The notes under the pieces were generated by a model that saw nothing but the letters and a program-made list of their open reading frames with translations, was not told the DNA's origin and made no database searches. From assembly GCA_001600455.1 (NCBI GenBank), contig BCKC01000001.1, positions 434,001-498,000 on the forward strand: a stretch of 64,000 nucleotides of DNA. The letters run 5' to 3'. The first letter of the stretch is position 1. Each line of letters begins with the position of its first letter. Below are positions 45,798-57,498 of the stretch, in pieces. Both the position numbers and the translations under genes were made by a program. The stretch comes from Endocalyx cinctus. Lineage: Eukaryota; Ascomycota; Sordariomycetes; Amphisphaeriales; Apiosporaceae.

Positions 45798-47171
45798 TTA
45801 ACGACCGTTGGAGGGGTTGTTGTCCTGATCGCCGGCGCCGACCATGCGACGCAGCTCGTACTCGCGGGTGAACTCACGACCGAGCTGGCCGTAGGAGGCG
45901 ACGAGCTGCTTGCAGACGTCAATGAACACCTCGCGAGGAGTGATGGTGCCGTCGGTCTGGACGCGGATCATCACCTCAGGCACGTTAGGGTGGGCGACTG
46001 AATACCACGTTAGAGTTTAGCCAGAATAATATATATGTAATCAGTCGAAAGAAATGTTGCGAATATCTGGTGCTTACCTTTGTAGCCGGCCATCAAGACC
46101 TTGGGGTGGTGCTTGAGATGCTCGCTAACGAGGTTACCGATGGTGTGATCCTCCTTGAGGATGATGAAGTCCGAAGTGTTGGAGGTACCTAAAATGCGAA
46201 GATTAGAAAAAATATGATTGAGAAGAAGGTATAACAACCCAGGAAAAATTGGGAAGGAAAATAGAAGGATAAACTTACCAGCAAAGGGCTTCTCGGTGAT
46301 CTTCTTCTCACCTTCGGCCTCGTTGACGAGGAAGAGCTCGAAACTATTTCACCAGAAAAAATATATTAGCATCAATTTGTTTTCCAGCATTAAAAGTGAA
46401 ATATAGGAGGGCATCGAACTCTCTTCGAGGGACATTGGAGTGTCGAACATTGGCCATTTTCAGTAGAAGAGGCTGATGACGATATAGAGGTAGGTTGATG
46501 GCCGAGAAAAAAATTGGGTATTGACGTATGAAAAGTTGTTATGATTTCTTTTTTTGGTATGAAATCGTTCACGAGGATGTAAAAGAAAATAGATGTAGAG
46601 AGGTTTATGTGTGTGTACAGAAGAAATGGTAGACAAATGCCATTAATGAGCGAATGCTGTGTGGTGCATGTACAAAAAGGAAGGCAGGTGGGAAAAGGTA
46701 AATAGGTTGGTTGCAACTGGCACTTGCTATGTTCCACCTGCTAGGTAACCAGTAACTGTGGTGACATCCTGCTAGGTCCTCGAGCCTTCTCGTCGACAAA
46801 CAGGAATAACCATTGCTCCTGAAGGTAGAGATACGTCGGCGATGATGTCGTAGTGCCTGGAAACTAAGCCCCATGGAAGAAGACCAACGCCTAGTAAGAG
46901 AAGGAGAAGATGATCTAATCCTTTCAAGTTTCTCTTCAGACTTTATTGTCATTCTAACCAAAACTCTTCACCGTGTGAAGATAGAATCAAAGCCTGATCC
47001 ATTCCTTCATATCACTCTTCTGTCTCTCCCATCCTATGCTCTTGGAACAGGAGCAAGACATATCCAAGTTGAACAGCGAATGACCAAGGGAGGGTGGGTT
47101 ATAAATGAAAGAGAAACGAAAAAGGAAGAAAGGAAAGAGATGGAATCCACTGACCGATCGGGCGCGTTCAT
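45798..47171 (-). CDS. RPB11: RNA polymerase II subunit RPB11
   Basis: Four exons (47171-47155, 46343-46279, 46188-46078 and 45997-45798) give 130 residues. The N-terminus MNAPDRFELFLV is the invariant start of fungal Rpb11. The alpha-like dimerisation motif follows (DFIILKEDHTIGNLVSEHL, then KVLMAGYKVAHPNVPEVMIRVQTDG). The C-terminal helix segment contains QLGREFTREYELRRMV. Rpb11 pairs with Rpb3 to form the assembly platform of Pol II in the nucleus, the counterpart of the bacterial alpha dimer. The first exon is 17 nt and ends inside the Arg codon of MNAPDR. The intron after it is about 811 nt, by far the longest in this gene set. Open frames inside that intron look non-coding. The junction is supported by the exact fit of the conserved N-terminus. 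Confidence 0.94.
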
Positions 47172-48052
47172 CTTGTCGATATAATTCTACTTCTTTCAAG
47201 CAAATCCTGTTCGAATATATAGCAGAGTAGCTTTCCAAGACACCCAACCAAAAGAGCTAGGTGAGGTAGCCAAGGTTAATTTTATTTAGGCAGACCAGAT
47301 TGCAAAAAGAAAAAAGCAGATAGCAAAGCTGGGTTTCTAGGTTGTGAAGAATCAGTGAAAGTGAAGAGGTATGAATGATGATTGTGTGGAAAGAATTCGA
47401 GAACAAAAGTTGTAGGATAGCATCCAATATTTATTTCTCTTGGAAATGGATAGGCGATGCTTCGACAATAGAATAAAAAAGACTAGAGCTATTTTGTCTT
47501 TACATAATCTCTACCAGATACGTAGTGAATATTATGTACAACCATGTCGGCTAAACTTCGGAGTTAGATAGGCCAATGATATAGCGTATATCCATATGGA
47601 TCCATCCATGGGTGGCTAGGGTGGTTATCACATGCAGCCTCAATGTATTCAATAGCTGAACATGTAGTGAATATATTCAAGTATTACTCAATCATTGTAT
47701 CAGGGCATGATGAATACATTATACACAGATGTATTTCTAGTACGTAGGGTATTGTTTAATAATAACTTCTAAGTATTCAAACTTCAATCTAGGGAACGTA
47801 ATACGAAATCCCCAATTATCTCTTATTATTCAAGCTTCAGCTAGGTGTTCTATTGTTCGCCTAACTCTGCTACTTGTAGCAATGCAAGAAAAAGAAAAAC
47901 AAGAATCGTCTATCTGAAAAAAAATATCCATGTAACCCTTCCTAATGCATTATGAGTCCAGACAATTTTATAAGAAAAGACGTATAGGTACGTGTATACA
48001 CGAGAATGGAAAGAAAGATATAGATTAGCGGAAGAGCTCAACCTCTTTTCAT
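47172..48052. other. Intergenic stretch, RPB11 upstream / AVT3 downstream
   Basis: This AT-rich spacer of about 880 nt lies between two genes on the same strand. No gene is supported. Confidence 0.5.
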
Positions 48053-50419
48053 TCAAAGGTTGTTGGTATCGCAATATTTTGGCAGAGGTGGGCCTGATGG
48101 TCCGCTTGCCCACGAGATCACCGTCAAACTGGTAGTATATGCCATGGCGATAAATCCGAAGATGCAGAGGCCGATATCAGAATATCTACGCCACTTAGTG
48201 GTGGCCACGCCTTTGTAATGAAGCATTGGCTACAATAGCAAGTTAGTATTGATATAAAATCATGTTGAAGAGGGCTCAATATTAGACGGATAACTTACCG
48301 GGTAGATGTAGACCAGCGGGATACACGCAAAGTTTCCGACCAAGGCCACGAACTTGTCCAGATCATCAGCACCTCCCCAGGCAATAAAGGCACAGAGGAA
48401 AACGATGAAGAAGCGGAACAAGTTCTTCTGCCACTTGATGTACGGGTTGTATTTCCCGCTCCGGGTGAAGAGCGCGTTCTCCGTGATTCGAATGGCCGGG
48501 AAAATTTGCAACGGAGTCGACAGGAGGATAGCAAGGGAGTACAAGAACTGTACTCCATTGACAAACTTGTTGTCTTGGGGAAGGTTGAGAAGAACGACCG
48601 TCTCGGTCTTTGATCCGTATGCAGCGTATGACACTGCGCCCATCGTGATGAAGAGAACGGAAATGATGATCATGACGTAAAACATGACCTTGGGGAATTT
48701 AGACGGCGATTTCATGGATTCTTGGATAGGGATAATTAGACCAATCCCTTCGAATGTGAAAATGGCCGTGCCGATGAAAAGGGTCCAGTCTTTCTGGTTA
48801 AAGAGGATAATATCGGCAAGTCCCTTCGTGTTGAGCGTGAAAATATCATAGTAGAACAAGTAGGCGAGACCGATGACGATGAATGCATCTGCAATCAAAG
48901 CGGTGAACCCTAATTTCCCGATGTCGCGGAAGAGGGAGAAGGGCAAGAAAATAATCATCTGCATCAAAATCAACCATGTAATTTTGATCTGAGTCTGACA
49001 ATTCGATACGGCGAGAATGAATGCTTGCAAATTTTCCGATGTGAAGACGATATATGCTGCGACGAAACCGATTTGACTGATAACAATGGATGCTAAAATG
49101 AGCTTCCTCATCCATTCGCCGTAGAGAATTCCACCAATATCACCAAACGAACCCTCGACCTTGAGACGAGTAGTAACCAATAGCACGAAGCAATAGTAAC
49201 TGAGCGCGGCAACAAAAAGAAGGACAAGATTACTGAATATCATCCCGCCGTTGAAATAAGCACGCGGGAGGAAAAGCACACCCGTCCCGACAAAAGACTT
49301 GAGGAGGAGCAGGGCAGCGTTAAAAGGAGTATTGTTACCACTTCCACCACGGACCTTTCTTCTCCTCTTGCGCTTCGAGGGTGTCAGCAGTGTGCTATCT
49401 TCCATTGGTTCTCGCTCATCTTCGCTGTCGTAATCACTGTCTTCTCCAGATGAGAAATATTCGCCGGGACGAAGGACTTCGTCGTCCTCTTCCAACTCTT
49501 CACCCGCAAAATGTCCGTATATGGAGAGAAACTCCAGGAAACTGCTGGTAAAAAGCTGTGGCTCATGGCCTCCCGAACGGGAGGCCTGGCCCGCTTCAAC
49601 CTGGCGGGGATTTATGGGAGGGCTTCCGGCAGCCCTCCTCAGGTAGTTCCTGCGGAAACCGCCAGGTACTTTGATGGTGTTGATATCAAGAACTTCGGCT
49701 TCTGGCTCATCTTTAGAATAGCTGAAACTCTTGCTCCTTTGCGCGCGCTGTCGGCCTTCGGCCTCTTCGCTCCACCTATATATTTCACGGGTAATATCTC
49801 CTCCTTGAAGCTTTAAGCTGGAGAATTCGTCTACGTTGTCTGCATCGGCATACTCGTCGACTTGCTTGCCCTTGGCCTTATCACTGCCGGTAGAGCCTGC
49901 AGGCTCCGGTGTATCTGTGCGCTGGACCAAATGCCTCTTCACAATCTCAGGATCTTCATACGCAGCTCCTGCGCCGTTATTCTGTAGGTACCTCGACCGC
50001 GCTTCGAACGAGCCGTAGTTCGTGGGGGTCCCGACATTATGGAGGAGAGAGCCAGTCGCGGCAGGTGAGTGCGTCCTCGCTGGCGGCGTTCCAAATCTTG
50101 GGGGCGAACCGCCTACGGAGCTCGATAGAGCCGCGGCTAGTGCTGACTTACCAGGACCTGCAGAACTTTGGCCTGCTCCTGCGAGAGGCCGGAAGTTATC
50201 GACGCTGCCGTCTCTTCGACTGGGAGACAAGGATCTTTGCGAGGGCGATGTTCCAAACCCAGGCGCCGGGATTGGAGAGGCTAGCCGAGCAGTCGCGTCG
50301 GCGCGTGGAAGAGAAGTTCCAAAGTTGCGGCTCCGTAGAGAACCGGGGGAAGAAGACATCAATACTCCTCTAACCTCGTTCTGTGGTGTAGAACCACTCC
50401 CCTTATCCGAATCCACCAT
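48053..50419 (-). CDS. AVT3: Vacuolar amino-acid transporter, AVT3/AVT4-like
   Basis: Two exons (50419-48299 and 48229-48053) give 765 residues. The first 370 residues are disordered, Ser/Pro/Arg-rich at the start and acidic later (EELEEDDEVLRPGEYFSSGED), as in fungal Avt3/Avt4. The Aa_trans domain begins at NNTPFNAALLLLKSFVGTG, followed by about eleven hydrophobic segments. Examples are LASIVISQIGFVAAYIVFTS, WTLFIGTAIFTFEGIGLIIP and LFRFFIVFLCAFIAWGGADD. The last membrane segment lies in exon 2 (RYSDIGLCIFGFIAMAYTTS). Yeast Avt3 and Avt4 export neutral and basic amino acids from the vacuole. AVT3 versus AVT4 cannot be settled by eye. It is divergent from the VHC1-like gene, another predicted vacuolar transporter. 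Confidence 0.9.
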
Positions 50420-52198
50420 TATGTAGTCTTGAAGTATAAGCTCGACGAACTAATACACATAAAGGAGCGGCAAATAAAGCGGGCGGTTGGGTGCAACTGG
50501 GCAGTTAAATATGTCGGATTCTTCGGTGAAAGACTTCAAAGGCAGGCTATGGTAATCGTTCACGTGGTATTCGACTTCCGTCAGCTGTGTAAGCCTAGAG
50601 GCGTAAAGCGTTCGACGTTGGTGTTAAACAGGCGTAACGACCGTTGAATGAACGCAACGTATGAACCGAGAACGATAATAGCTATCGAAACGTCGCCAAT
50701 CTCTTCAAGGATTAGGGTAACACAATTATAACATAAATTCGACGCGTTTTTCTCAAGGAAATGATTTATATACAGGATTTGATTCTATTAACTGAAATAA
50801 AAACAAAAACTTAAAAGAAAAAAAAAAAAACTCGAAAGGGTGTGAGACTAATAGTGTCTAGAAAGGAAGACCTTGTGACATGTGTAGACGGTTAAACAGT
50901 AGCAAGACACGAGGTAGTTAATAAGTGGGTAGCCGAGTCAGGCAGCTGATGGATTATTTGAGAGCTGCAGGCGGTTTGATCAAAGGGTATCGTCGGTTAA
51001 GTTTTCTTCGCACAGTAATGGATACCTATAAAATAGGTATAGGGCGATAAAATTTAGGATATCAACAGTGTCTTTATGGTTACTCTAGCGATCCCTAGCA
51101 ATCCGGATAGTAAGATTAATACAGTATCGTATATATACTCCGTACCTTAAATACCGTATTGATTACTTCATCTGATAATGTAATAACTAACGATGGATAT
51201 CGTTTATATAAACGCTCAAATCACTTTCTTTTATCGTATCTATCTACACATATACGTAAGTCGGATATACGCCGAAACTGGATACTACCAAAACCGCTGC
51301 TAGGAGACGATCATTTACTTCGTAAAGGAGTCAAAGAACAAAAAAAACATATGTATAATATAACTAAGCTAATAACTACCATCGGCATCCAATAACAATT
51401 TAGTTATTATGCATATACGTGGTAAAACTGTTTGAACATGCACTTACTAGTGTATGAATTCTGGATCCCCCTTCTTGGAATTGAAATTGACCTTCATTGG
51501 CTACTCAGGGCTCGAGTCAAGGGCAATCAATACCCATAGCTAGGAGGAATACTGAGGAATACTCACCTAGGAGAATATCGGCAACAGGGTTTGATGGCAG
51601 TTTCTTGGCTAACTGCAATATTTCCAGATTTCCCGAGATTTCAGTGCCCATGACAACCAAGTGCCTACGTCACACACTAGGTTACTATCCCATACAATAC
51701 CTCGCCCCCTGTCCTGCCTGTTTGTTCTCAAATCATACAGAATTCTACGATAATCCTTCAACTCTGCTACTATTTTCCCTTAGCTTTTGATCTATGAAAC
51801 ATAACTAACCGCTATTGGCGCCACTCTTTGTTTTCTTAATACTTAAGTATTTATGCAAAACTGGAATTTCTTTAACGAATTATGATAATAGACTTATTTA
51901 TATGTATCGGCTGTGCATGAGGTTTCCTAAGTGAGGGGTCGAAGTTTGAGCGTTGGATATTCGGATGTTCAACGGGATGTTCAACGTTCAACGTTCACCG
52001 TTGAACTACCTAACCTAAGTTGAAGGATCGTTTATATCCTTCCTTTTTGTACTATCATCCAGTACTTCTCAGTATTTCAGCAACTCGTTTTTTTGCGTGT
52101 CTTTTATTTTTCTTTTCATTTATTTGTTCATTTATTTCTCGGTTTAGTCAATACGATCGTAATTGTAATAAATCCTTCGCGAACTATCATCATACAAG
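50420..52198. promoter_or_regulatory. Divergent upstream region, AVT3-like / VHC1-like
   Basis: This region of 1.8 kb lies between divergent transporter genes. It includes a TACTCCGTA motif at 51135 and a GTTCAACG repeat and hairpin at 51967-52006 (separate entry). Open frames are short, use non-ATG starts or match nothing known. Confidence 0.5.
51967..52006. repeat. GTTCAACG direct repeats ending in a hairpin
   Basis: GTTCAACG occurs at 51967-51974, 51979-51986 and 51986-51993. The last copy pairs with CGTTGAAC at 51999-52006 across a 5-nt loop (TTCAC), making a perfect 8-bp stem. It sits about 190 nt before the VHC1-like start, so it is either a promoter element or in the 5' leader. Confidence 0.8.
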
Positions 52199-55100
52199 AT
52201 GCCTCCGCAATCTCGAGGGGACAAGCCAGACACCATGGGTTCGACGACGCCCAGTATCAAGAAGACCAAGTTGGGTTCTATATCTGGAGTCTTTATTCCT
52301 AGTGTTTTGAATATTGCTAGTATTCTTATGTTTCTTCGATTTGGCTCAATACTTGGTCGAATAGGACTGTTGGGCATGTTAGGTAACTTTCTACCAGCTC
52401 GTGACACACTTCTTCCTTACGAAAGCTAAACATACTTCCTCTTCATTTAGGACTTCTTATCGTGGCATCCCTAGTTGACCTCGCAACCATTCTTTCGTTA
52501 TCTGCTATTGCTTCTAATGGAGAAGTGAAAGGCGGTGGTGCATATTATTTGATTTCTAGATCTCTTGGTCCCGAATTCGGCGGCTCTATCGGTGTTCTAT
52601 TCTACCTGTCCCAGGTTCTTAATGCGTCTCTAAATGCCGTCGGTCTAATAGACTGTCTTAAGCTCAACCTCGATGTGATGATAAATGTTGGATATTGGCA
52701 GAGCTATGGTATGCAAACCGCAACTCTGGTTATTTGCATTGCTTTAAGTTTGGCCGGAAGTGCGATCTTCGTGAGAGCCAGCAGCGGACTCATCGTCATC
52801 CTCGCCATATCTACGTTAAGTATTCCCATCTCTTCCATTGCGTTGAGGCCTTTCAAGGATGCCGATCTCGGTGTTGAGTTCACAGGATGGAGTCTCGAAA
52901 CCTTACGAGCGAACCTCTTCCCACATGCCTCTGGCCCGACCTATCATGGATTCAATACATTCAGAGAACTATTTGGTATACTTTTTAGTAGCACGTCCGG
53001 TATTTTCGCTGGTGCTTCCATGTCGGGTGACTTACGAAATCCAAGCAAGGCCATTCCTAAAGGGACACTATGGGCTATGTTGACCACCTTGATACTCTAT
53101 CTCCTTGTCATATTGTCCATGGCGCTCAGCATTACTCATCCGTCACTTCTCCACGACACTAATATTGTCTCAACTACCAGCATCTGGGCGCCATTGATTC
53201 TCGCAGGAGAGTGCGCCACCTCATTCTTCTCGGCGTTGATGAGTGTCGTTGGTGCTGCAAAGCTTCTCCAGGCTCTGGGAAAAGACAGAGTAGTGCCGGG
53301 ACTTGCGTTCTTTGGACGTGGTACTAAACGTGGAGACATGCCAATATTTGCATGCCTTGTTACTTTCATACTCGCGCAGATTGCCTTATTTGCTGATTTG
53401 AATACGATAGCTACCCTTATTGCCATGGGATACCAGGTAATACTATATCCTGCTCCCTCGTGAAGAAACTGAGCTGACATGATGCAGATGACCTTTTTCG
53501 TTATGAACCTTGCTTGTTTCCTTCTCAAAATCGGATCTGCCCCTAATTTCCGTCCAGCATTCAAGTTTTTCACCTGGCATACGGCTTTCCTAGGTGCTAT
53601 ACTCTCGGCTGTCGCCATGTTCTTTATAGACGAGACGTATGCAGCATCTGCCATATGTGTGCTGATTTTCCTCTTTCTTCTCATCCATTACATGAGCCCG
53701 CCTAAGCACTGGGGCGACGTCTCCCAAAACCTAATCTACCACCAAGTCCGAAAATATTTATTACGACTCAAGCCGGAGCATATTAAATTCTGGAGACCTC
53801 ACATCATATTACTTATCAACGACCCTCGACATCATACTCGCTTAATCCAATTCTGTAACTCCTTGAAGAAAGGAAGCCTCTACATCCTAGGCCATGTCAT
53901 TGTCACCTCTGATTTTGGTTCTGGGGTACAGGAGGCCAAGTTGCAGCAATCTGCATGGACCCGATACATCACCGAATTCTCGCGGATCAAAGCTTTTGTC
54001 CAGCTTACTATGTCACCCAGTATCGAATGGGGAGTACGGAACCTCATACTATCGGCAGGTTTGGGAGGTATGCGCCCCAATATAGCTATCATAGGGTTTT
54101 ACAATATGGACGACCTGCGCAGGAGACAGCCCCTGGCTCAAATTCCGGAAGCCTTGGTATCCCCTACGTTTCAGTCTTCAAAATCTACGACCCACTCTGA
54201 AGGTAAACGTCCAAGACAGCGACGGCGGGGGGATACATCTGCTCGGCTCTTGGAGGGTTTTCTTCCCACCGACGCTATACGCACAGAAGACATGATGTCG
54301 CCTACAAATTATCTGACCATCATTGAGGATCTTGCGCTTCACCACCGCCTCAACGTCGCTGTAGGGAAAGGTTTCCAAGCTCTCGAGACGCCACGACGGG
54401 ATGACACAAATAACAAAAAATATATCGATCTTTGGCCTATCCAGATGTCTGCTGAGATCACAGCTGGTGATAAAAGCGTATTGACCACGAATTTCGACAC
54501 TTGTAAGTTACGAAGCTGTTTTCTTTTTATGTCTAAACTGGCGTTAAACTGACCTAACTCTACAGATACCTTAATTTTGCAACTTGGATATATTTTACAT
54601 AGTGTTCCTACCTGGAAACACGCATATACTCTGAGGGTTCTTGTTTTTGTCGAATATGAAAACGAGGTCGTCGAGGAGCAAGTTAGACTCAAAGCGTTAC
54701 TGGAAAAACTGAGGATCGATGCGAAAATACTGGTTTTCTGTCTTGCGTCTGGAGAATTACAGAGTTACGAGATAATCGTTAATGGTAATGGACATGGTTC
54801 CGAATTCGAGAAGACTATCAACAAGCTGCTTCAAGATGACGAGTGGTGGAGAGAACTTTCGCACTTGAGAAGCCCTGCCTACGAGATGTCTCGATCGCAG
54901 GAACTGGCATCTTTGGAGGAAGTTCTTGCTCTATCCAGACGGAGGAGCAATTCAGGGTCCAAGTTTGGCGATGACGCAAACTTCATTCAGAACCTACGCG
55001 CACACGACTTAAAAAAGCCTACAGTATCTTCGGTTGCTAAGCTCGGCTTCAATATCGGTATCCATACCCATAACTTGGGATCGCCCGCCTTTGATAGTCA

Positions 55101-56157
55101 AGCTGAGCCTCAGTCGTACGAATTCGCTATAGATGTCGATCACGATGAGGATGATGATAAATCGATCTCATCTTCTGATGCCGATTTCAATGATACCCCA
55201 GGTGCAGTTAGCGATGGCGAGGCCGACGAGCTAATTCCGTCAAAACGACCTCGATGGCTGGATTTCCTAGACCGGAGAAAGAGCCATGGTGATTTAATAA
55301 GGCAGCCGGAGCCTTCACGCAAATCTTCAAGACCGCTTAGTCACTCGTCGAGTTCAACAACTGTAGTTGGGTCTGCAAGTTACGGTACGATGTCCTCGCG
55401 ACGAGTAGCGGACTCGCGGCAACCGCCAAGCTTGACGACCGATACCACTCAGACTACGCAGAGCTCTTCGGGCTTCCTAAGTGCTGCTCCAAAACCGGCA
55501 CCGCCAGACTCGCCTGTCAAGCCACCATCGAGACCTACACTCTCACGGCATTCGTCTGCAACTCGCTTCACGAGCAAGGTTACCCCTGAAATGACGATCA
55601 ATACCGACGAACAGTCTGGTCCATCCATTATGTTCTCGTCCCAAGCCGAGCCCTCGTCAAGACCTCTCTCGCGCAACATGTCCGTGGTTCGTTTCTCAAG
55701 CCGGCCTGTGCCGGAGACAAGAATTCAAAGCGACGAGGGCATGGGTCCACGCCTGATGTTTGCAGAATCTGGCACGACCGTCTCCGAACCATTATTGAAA
55801 TCTCGAAGGAACTCGATATCGCAGGACGAGAGACCGTCGGAGGTGTCTTTTAACATCTCAGAGCTGATGGCATCGTATCGCGAGGAGAACGGCTCTACGC
55901 ACTCATCCCAAAGCCTGCCGTTATCATTCAATGATTTGCCTAGTCGGGCTCAACACATCATCCTTAATGAATTGATGCTCCAGAACAGTAGCGACACGGC
56001 TGTTTTGCTTACAACACTACCGATTCCTGCGGAGGGTACATGCCAGAAAGAGGATGATAGTTTAAGATATCTGTCTGATATCGAAGTACTTTGCCACGAC
56101 TTACCTCCCGTCTTGCTGGTTCTCAGCAATAACATGACAGTCACAGTAAGTCTGTAA
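52199..56157 (+). CDS. VHC1: Cation-chloride cotransporter, vacuolar VHC1-like
   Basis: Four exons (52199-52382, 52451-53436, 53488-54502 and 54566-56157) give 1258 residues. The membrane domain belongs to the APC/SLC12 family: KLGSISGVFIPSVLNIASIL, GLLIVASLVDLATILSLSAI and KGGGAYYLISRSLGPEFGG. TSGIFAGASMSGDLRNPSKA, MSVVGAAKLLQALGKDRVVP and MTFFVMNLACFLLKIGSAPN follow. About twelve membrane segments are present. The long C-terminal domain starts with KFWRPHIILLINDP and includes a disordered Ser-rich region of about 350 residues, then a conserved end with LPLSFNDLPSRAQHIILNEL and DLPPVLLVLSNNMTVTVSL. Yeast Vhc1 is a vacuolar K+/Cl- cotransporter linked to osmotic control. Near the end, ACAGTAAGT resembles a splice donor, but the family ends in a similar short motif, so the TAA was kept as the stop. 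Confidence 0.93.
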
Positions 56158-57498
56158 TAGAGGTACTTATAAAGATTAATGTATCTATGGATTTGGCTCG
56201 ATTTAATCTACCACCTACGCTGCTCATGATATCGGCTTCATAATCAACTAGAAGAAATCTAGTTGGCAAAGTCTTTGTTCACCTGACATTTCGGAGATGA
56301 AATCAGTCGCGGTAACTACCCGCATAATGTAACGAGGGGCACGTATCCGAATCCCAACACACAAACGACTCTTGTTTCCTAAGAATAGCACATATTCGTA
56401 ATATTTATTAGGTCATATGTTGGTAATATTAGATATTCCTCCGGATAACCAACACATTGCGGGGGTTAAAAAATACATCGGAGAACAAAGAATTCGTAGT
56501 TGATCAGTTATAATAATGCAATGATATGTTCTCTTTAAATCCATGCATTTTATTCTCTGTTATTACCCTAGTTCTTCAGCCTCGATGGACATGCTATATA
56601 CGGTAGCAGGATCCATTGAGAGGAACTCGGACAATAACTTCAGCAACAATACAACTGTGCAGGATGTGACTATTAAGGGATAAACAAAGACCAACAATTC
56701 TAAGATAGGTATAATGACATAGTAACGAGATATTCCGATGACTTAGAACAGATAATACAACAGATGGGATGAATCGATCTACCAACTAGCAGGCCGAGTC
56801 TACTGTTATTATCATGTTCAGCGTATAAAAATAAAGTCTTATGATTCAGAGGCTTTCCTCTCATCACGGACAGTTGTTGAACTTATGAGGTTGCACGGGA
56901 TTTCCGAGAGTGTCATCAACAATAATGACATCAAAGAGAAAATGACAGAGTGAAGCAAGGAAACAATTGACTTGACAAGAGCCACACTTCGTCTTTGTGT
57001 TTTCTGTTGTTTAAAAACAAAACACTTTATCTTCCCCCGACTTGTTTACTCTTTTCTTTTACTTATTATTCTCTATGACTGGCTCATTATTAGATTGTGT
57101 AGGTATATCCAATTAATTCATCCCTTCTTTTGTTATTTCTTTACCCTTCTCGCCTCTGGTTTATTCATCACGCAATACTTTACATACACACGTAGCGATA
57201 CAATAACGAAAGAAACCAAAACATATCTTCCAATTTACTTTATGTATCTATTATTTTCCTTTAGGGGCATTTACCACTTGCATTTATTTTATTTTTCTTG
57301 AGCATTATTATCTCATTTAGCGTCTCACAAACAACATTCTAGACGTCATTGTCACATATATATACCCATCCTTACTTTCTTTTCTCCTTCTTGTTGATCA
57401 AAGAGCGGAAAGATAAAGAAACTACGTAACCACGATCCAAACCACAAAACAACACACACGCACATACGGGAAATCTCAAAACTTAATCCCTTTAGTAG
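56158..57498. other. Intergenic stretch (1.3 kb)
   Basis: This spacer lies between two genes on the + strand. It is AT-rich, and the right part is pyrimidine-rich, as is common in fungal 5' leaders. No gene is supported. Confidence 0.5.

Noticed and set aside
46390..47247. Open frames on both strands within and near RPB11 intron 1
   Set aside because: They overlap each other, match no family and lie inside a well-supported intron or its flank.
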